DNA of 64,000 nucleotides from Drosophila miranda (lineage: Eukaryota; Arthropoda; Insecta; Diptera; Drosophilidae): the NCBI RefSeq assembly GCF_003369915.1, contig NW_022881614.1, forward strand, positions 7,337,001-7,401,000, given 5' to 3'. Within the stretch, counting starts at the first letter, position 1, and the number at the start of each line of letters is the position of its first letter. The notes beneath the pieces were generated by a model. The model did not search any database and was not told where the DNA came from. It saw nothing but the letters and a program-made list of their open reading frames with translations. Below are positions 58,862 to 64,000 of the stretch, in pieces. The position numbers and the translations under genes are program-made.

Positions 58862-60925
58862 CTAATTGCGATTCAGCCAGAATATTGTCTTCAGCACAAA
58901 GTAGGCCAGGCCCAGGCAATAGACGATCTTCTCCCGCTGCATGTTGTTGATCTCAATGTTGAGCACCCGTCGATTCAGCTTGGCCAGCTGGCGGCGCAGA
59001 TACAGGATCTCTTCGTAGGGCGTCAGCTCGCCCATTGGCGTGCCCTCGCGCTGGGCCAGCATCGAGGCATTCAGATTGTTGTGCTGCTGCTGCTGCTGGT
59101 TCAGCTGAGAACGCTTGCTGGCACTGCCCTTGGTTAGCTGTGGGCAGAGAAGGATTCGGGCGTTAATACGGTTGATCAGTTGGTCAGACTGCGGGGCAAC
59201 CCACAGATATCTTTTGATACACCATTTCAAATCGGAAAGTAAAAAATATATCATATAGATTCTCGTGTCTCGTGTCCAGTGACAGTTCGGGTCAAGCATT
59301 ACAAACAACTAACGAAAATTTGTTGTTTAACAAAATTTGTGTAGTAAACCGTATTTTTGGACAGTACAATGTCACATCAGCCCTTTCCCCACGCCAACGA
59401 TGAGGAGGAGCCGCCCAAGCTGGAGCCCATCATCAGTGCGATGAAGTGCGAGCAGACCGGACACATAATGGAGGCCATCCTGTTGTACGAGGAGAGCATC
59501 TATAAGCTGAATCAGATGAGCGAGGCGGAGCCCAACAAAAAACACCCGTGCGGCAAGTATATAAAGATATACGAGACCCGCGCCAAGCAGCTGAGGGAGC
59601 AGGTGAAGAGCCACTTGCAAAGCAGTCGGGTACTGGACCACATCAGCATCGAGCGGGATTCGCGCGGCAAGAGCTACCAGCGCCTGTTCGGTGCCTATCT
59701 GGACGACAATGTCAAGGAGGGCCACATCAATGAGCCGCACCTGACGGACCAGAATCACATTCGGAACCTACTGAACTTCCTGGAAGTACTGGTCAAGAAC
59801 TGTCGCTATCTGAAGTACATTCGTCTCACCACCCGTCCGGATCCCGTTATGCCCAAGAACCAGCAGCTTATCCTAGAACAGATACGCTCCGATCTGGCCA
59901 CAGGCAACATTCAGCTGCACTACCAAATGGACGACACCCTTCACGACCGCAAGATCGTGCTCAGCTCTGGGGTGGTCATCAAGATTGGTCTCGGTCTGCA
60001 CTACTTTGAGGCCAGTGACAATAGCCATACTCTGGGCTTGTGCGACTTCGATTTTCGCAAGTGCCAGGCCACCGAGGTGGACATCTGGAAGTGTCGGGCC
60101 TTTGCCAAGAAGCCCAAGGACCCGGGCGAACCACAGAACGACGTGGATGAGGCGAGCGCTGAACCAAACGGCTACTCCAGTGACTAGGGAGAGGGCTACT
60201 TATCATCCGAAATAGTACTAGAAATCAATAAAAGCAGCAGTCGTTAATCTCTATCACACAGTCTGAGTGTTGAGCGGGGTGTACTATTACCATAGTCGTC
60301 GATCAAATTTCGTCATGGCCTGCATGCGTTTGCTGATAAGTCGAGTGGCCTAACCCCAATTGCTTACCTGCGAATCGGACTCCACAGAGTTGGCATCGTT
60401 GGTGTGGAAGCCCATGCGGACTGTGCCATTGGCGCGCACGTATTGAGTGGCATTCCCCTGCTCGTCCTCGTCATAGTCCTGATCCTGCCCATACAGGTGA
60501 TGGCCGTTGGCCATGATGGGGGAACTCTCCTCGGAGGCCGATGGGAAAGGATGGTCGGTGAGTGTGATGACGCGCGGCGGCGTCTGGACGCGTGCATAGC
60601 TCGCCGAGGGATTCTTGGGTAGAATGGAGTTCTCCAGCTGTATTTCGCGCGGTGCCGAGCGCGTTTCCAGATGCTGATTGTGCCCGAGCACCACAATGCG
60701 GTCGGACACATTCATGTCGATCTTGTCGTGATAGTTCCATGAGCTGATGAACTGATTTCCGCTCTGGTTGGACAGCAGTAGATCTTCGTCAGAGTACTCG
60801 CCCGTAGCCTTGAGGCGCTTGGGTACGCGCATTTTGTCGTTGATTTCCTGTGCGAATTTGGCCTCGTTATAGAGATCGTCATCCAGCCCATTGAACATAG
60901 GTGTGGGCGATTGGGGGGTCACCAT
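58862..60925 (-). CDS. Mff: Mitochondrial fission factor (Mff/Tango11)
   Basis: Coding exons 60,925-60,368 (186 codons, donor gtaagc) and 59,137-58,862 (91 codons plus stop, acceptor ctctgcccacag), joined in phase 0; about 277 residues. The N-terminus carries the conserved PTPMFNGLDDDLYNEAKFAQEINDKMRVP region that in Mff recruits the dynamin-related GTPase Drp1. The middle is low-complexity with an acidic DQDYDEDEQG. The C-terminus has a coiled coil (EEILYLRRQLAKLNRRVLNIE) and a single hydrophobic tail anchor (IVYCLGLAYFVLKTIFWL) ending two residues before the stop (58,862-58,864). That is the tail-anchored outer mitochondrial and peroxisomal membrane topology. The 1.2-kb intron contains another gene on the opposite strand. 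Confidence 0.92.
59369..60187 (+). CDS. MIT-domain protein related to MITD1
   Basis: Single-exon gene of 272 codons from ATG 59,369 (MSHQPFPHANDEEEPPK). It lies wholly inside the Mff intron on the other strand. An N-terminal MIT domain (about residues 25-90: AMKCEQTGHIMEAILLYEESI...YIKIYETRAKQLREQVK) should bind ESCRT-III tails. The C-terminal half matches the phospholipase-D-like MITD1 C-domain (IERDSRGKSYQRLFGAYLDD, then KYIRLTTRPDP and HDRKIVLSSGVVIKIGLGLHYFE), which in MITD1 binds membranes and takes part in cytokinetic abscission. A polyadenylation motif lies at 60,227-60,232, inside the Mff intron. The length is close to that of the human protein (about 250). Confidence 0.9.
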   Translation: MSHQPFPHANDEEEPPKLEPIISAMKCEQTGHIMEAILLYEESIYKLNQMSEAEPNKKHPCGKYIKIYETRAKQLREQVKSHLQSSRVLDHISIERDSRGKSYQRLFGAYLDDNVKEGHINEPHLTDQNHIRNLLNFLEVLVKNCRYLKYIRLTTRPDPVMPKNQQLILEQIRSDLATGNIQLHYQMDDTLHDRKIVLSSGVVIKIGLGLHYFEASDNSHTLGLCDFDFRKCQATEVDIWKCRAFAKKPKDPGEPQNDVDEASAEPNGYSSD

Positions 60926-62155
60926 TGTGCTTTGCTTCTGGCGGGTTCGCTCGGGGGTCTGGGCCTCTTCTTGGGGGATTTAACAGCAATCGATGTTTTT
61001 TTGTTCCGTTTTGAGGAGGCGGTGAGAGAGACGTTTTCAGAACAAATTAGGACATGGAATTTTGGTTGTGCAACATTTTGCAATGCGAGTTCGTTGCTCC
61101 TGTCTTGTGCGTGTGTTTGTGTCTACTTACATTGTTCTTTAATGACAGGAAAATATTCGCAAATTCTGTATTAATTTAAATTTGTTTCCTGTCTTTTGTT
61201 ATGTGTATGAGGGTGGCCAGAATGCGCTAAAAAATACCGAAAAGTCTGGTACAATGCTGTTAAGAAGTGTTCTAGAGCTTTTTTAAATAAGAATCTTGCA
61301 TACCACAGAATGATATTTGGATCACGGGGTTATACATTGAACGAAACAAAAAAATATTCATGCATTTAACTGATTTGAATTGCATTAATGTGAAATTAAA
61401 CCGCTGACTAACATTCGATTGCAAAAAATACATTCTGTGCTGTTAAACGCGAAGGCGGCGAACACCACAAAATACCAGAACACGATGATCCCAACGCGGG
61501 CTTTCCGCGCTCTTTTACAACAGAAAAGGGAGTATTTAAAACAAGCCAGTCAAGTAGGGCAGGGCTGAAAGTCCTATCTAGCTAGTAATATTCGACGGAA
61601 TTTCAAAAACAGGGAATATGTATAAAATAACTTGAATTCTTTGGTATATTTACGGTATATTTTAATAATGAGGCGGTGTATTTTGGTATATTTCTGAGGG
61701 GCATAGGGTCATATATCGCAAATCAAGGGTCACACTGTTTACAACAACGCCGCAGACGCGCGTTTTTTCTTTTCGAGTGGCTTTTTGCTGCATTATATGT
61801 GAACGTACCCATAAATCAATTAAAAATTAAAGGAAAAACTAAGTAGAACAATTATTTGAAGATTAGAAGCAGAAGGATCAGAGCGATACGGCGATACGAC
61901 GAAGAGAGCGTCCAGCCCCTGCGCAGCTTTGCCGCGGCTGCCGGGTACAGTCGCTCTGAGACGAGGCTCGTTTTCAGCGCGCCAAACTGCAGACACAAAT
62001 AAATAGTTTTCTCCGCCCTCTGCGGCTGTGTGTGTGTGTACGATAACTATAAATAAAATATAGCACTCGCCTTTATATGTACATATATTAATGCATACAC
62101 AAATATCGGTACTTTGTTACAGCACGTTTTTGGCCAGAAATCATATAAATCTGAC
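60926..62155. promoter_or_regulatory. Bidirectional promoter region of Mff and LBR
   Basis: Two exact matches to the Drosophila core-promoter motif 6 (tttggtatattt) lie at 61,640-61,651 and 61,682-61,693. A motif 1 core (ggtcacactg) follows at 61,728-61,737, the pair typical of housekeeping promoters, pointing toward LBR. On the minus strand aaaaataccgaa at 61,230-61,241 is the reverse-complement motif 6, suitable for Mff. The motif names are from memory of the published Drosophila core-promoter set. 62,025-62,040 has a short GT run. Confidence 0.6.
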
Positions 62156-64000
62156 ATGGAGCGACGCCTGAGACGCCCGCGTCGCGAGGAGGCTGCAGCG
62201 GCACCTCTCGCCTCCACACAGCCTAGCCTTCTGCCCTTTACCAGGCGGGCTGGCTCAGTGGCAGCTGCAGCAGCCGCCACTGGCCCTGCGACCCGGACAC
62301 GTGTCTCGCCCTCGCGCAACAAGGTCGTTCAACCGATCTCTGAAGTGGAACTGGCACCGCGCACAAGGCGCTCCAGCCGTCCTCGCTCCTCGGTCGGACC
62401 GATGACTTCCTCTCTGCCCGTCAAGACATCGGTCAAGTCGCCAACACCCATCAGAGAGGTCCCTGAGGTGAGTGTAAATCCGTTTTAACAGTCAATAAAG
62501 TCGCTATCAAGACTCAATCGCTATCGGTGGGCCCTTATCTTAGCGAGGGTCAGCCCTGCCTGGAATTCTGAGAATTATTAGGAAAAGCTTTAGCTTCGAT
62601 AAGCGATAAAATTCATGAGAAGCTCTACTCACGGCCCATTCTTTGCAGGTATCCTCGCCTGTGCGTCAAGCGACCAGCAATTTGCCCATGACCCTTACCA
62701 CCAACACCGCTAGCCGTGCACCCAACAAATCCTTCAACACCAGCTCCGTGAACAGCAGCAGCGCGGAGAACACCTACAGCAGCAGCAGCACAACCACTGA
62801 ACACATTGAGATACGCACCGAAGGCGGGGGCGAAGTGGACATCGACGCCATACGCAAACGCATCCCAGAGAGATTACGTCGATCCGTTTCGAAGACCTTT
62901 TCTAGTTTGGGCGGAACCAAAGCCACCAACACAGACGATGGCAGTCGCTATAGTAGAAGTTTGTCGCGATCGGTGTACGAAGACGAGAAGTCGTCGAAGC
63001 AGACCTACTCAACGGGGGAGGAGGACCTGTACGAAGAGGATGAACTGGAGGAAGATGAGTTCCGTAGCTTCAATGGCACACTTCAGTCTGCCAATCAGGG
63101 AGAGACCTCGTGTCGCCAGATGAAGTCTCCTAAGGAGTTTGGCGGCTGGCTGGGAGCCTTCCTCCTATTGGTTGTGGTGCCCTTTTGTGTCTACTATCTC
63201 ACCTGGAGCTGCGCGGCGCGCAACAATTGCCAATTCAAGAACGTTAAATTAGCGGTTCTGGTGGACTGGAACTATCTGGCGCGCCAGGTTTTCCAAATCC
63301 GAGTAGTAGGCGCCTTTGTGGCATACCAAGTGGCTGTCTTCCTGCTAGTGGCCCTGTTGCCGGGACGGCGCATACATCTCACCCGGGAGACCTACAAATT
63401 CAACTCTTTGGCAGTGGCTATGGTCCTGATCATAGCCGGTGGCTATGCCGAGTATAAGAAGTATCCCGTCGTGAGCTTTATACTGCGTCACTATCTGCGA
63501 TTCTGCATCTTTGGGATAGTGAGTGCTTTCGTTGCGGCCGCCTGGAGCTATTGGCGCGTGGACACCGCCAAGTACAATGTGCTCAGGCACAATGTGTCGA
63601 ACGAATACGGTCGCACCGGCAACTTTGTAGTGGACTTTGCCCTCGGCAGGCAGCTGAACCCCAAGTGGATGGGACGAGTGGACTGGAAGCACTACTACCG
63701 CCTGTCCATGGTTAGCACCCTTCTGTATGCGACATGCTACATCTACCAGACCCTGCAGTGGCCCAAGCCACATCCGATGACGGACGGGATCACCTTGGCG
63801 CGCTATTACATTAACAATACCCACTACGATCCGGCCACATTGCTCTCGGCCAGCTGCCTGCTGCTCTACGTCCTCGACGCGATTGTCTTTGATCACCATT
63901 TGAGCTCGTCCTTCGAACTGCAGTACGAGGGCTACGGCTGCCTCCTGCTGCTGCGCTATGCCGCCACTCCCTACCTGCTGACCGCCGTCACGAAATACTT
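62156..64000 (+). CDS. LBR: Lamin B receptor, 5' part
   Basis: Exon 1 62,156-62,467 (104 codons, donor gtgagt) and exon 2 from 62,649 (acceptor tctttgcag), open to the window end: 554 residues so far. The first 320 or so are basic and Ser/Arg-rich (MERRLRRPRREE, RTRRSSRPRSS), then an acidic EEDLYEEDELEEDEF stretch: the nucleoplasmic domain that contacts lamin and chromatin. Membrane segments follow, e.g. GAFLLLVVVPFCVYYLTW, AYQVAVFLLVALLPG, LAVAMVLIIAGGY and FCIFGIVSAFVAAAW. The ERG4/ERG24 family signature GNFVVDFALGRQLNP is present. Insect LBR keeps the sterol-reductase fold but is reported to lack the enzyme activity. The protein sits in the inner nuclear membrane. Its 3' end is outside the window. 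Confidence 0.93.

Noticed and set aside
62047-63123. Minus- and plus-strand frames overlapping LBR
   Set aside because: They are alternative frames of the LBR exons, which form one consistent spliced frame with family motifs.

Overview
The window is eukaryotic and almost certainly Drosophila, probably obscura group. It carries the neighbourhood that in D. melanogaster lies around 57F (Muller element C): HmgZ, HmgD, a MADF-BESS gene, Mff/Tango11 and the lamin B receptor (LBR). Introns are short with GT..AG borders. The repeats are typical Drosophila transposons: DINE-1/INE-1-like Helentrons, a 17.6/297/Tom-type errantivirus and a BEL/Pao element. Muller C is a neo-sex chromosome in D. miranda, and the transposon load would fit a degenerating copy, but the sequence alone cannot settle species or chromosome.

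Left part (1-25,970). A partial coiled-coil gene on the minus strand (1 to about 690) is followed by an inverted DINE fragment. Then come six head-to-tail copies of a 2.83 kb chimeric unit (2,023-18,987). Each unit holds, left to right, about 310 bp of local DNA, a complete DINE, about 195 bp of local DNA, a complete errantiviral LTR and the 3' third of env. The sixth unit runs directly into the source element, a nearly full-length errantivirus on the minus strand (17,797-25,966). That element has broken gag, pol and env frames and a DINE inside its integrase.

Middle (25,967-44,336). HmgZ is present twice (26,493-26,903 and 41,224-41,634, both minus), with the same predicted protein. The copies belong to a 4.6 kb direct tandem duplication joined at a 3-bp microhomology (ata) near 39,760. 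Copy B (39,762-44,336) is compact and keeps the empty sites of both the errantivirus and the DINE. Copy A has grown to about 38 kb by insertions and by the array. Its right half holds a DINE split by a nearly intact BEL/Pao element (target duplication gccgg), a gypsy integrase fragment and a palindrome of two DINEs with arms of about 1 kb.

Right part (44,337-64,000). About 8 kb of noncoding DNA precedes a MADF-BESS gene (minus, apparent frameshift), HmgD (plus), Mff (minus) with a MITD1-like gene nested in its intron (plus), and the first two coding exons of LBR (plus, running off the end). The Mff-LBR intergenic space carries exact matches to Drosophila housekeeping core-promoter motifs.

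HmgZ and HmgD are HMG-box chromatin proteins, LBR acts at the inner nuclear membrane, Mff recruits the fission dynamin and MITD1-like proteins work with ESCRT-III. They are neighbours by conserved synteny and do not form a pathway.
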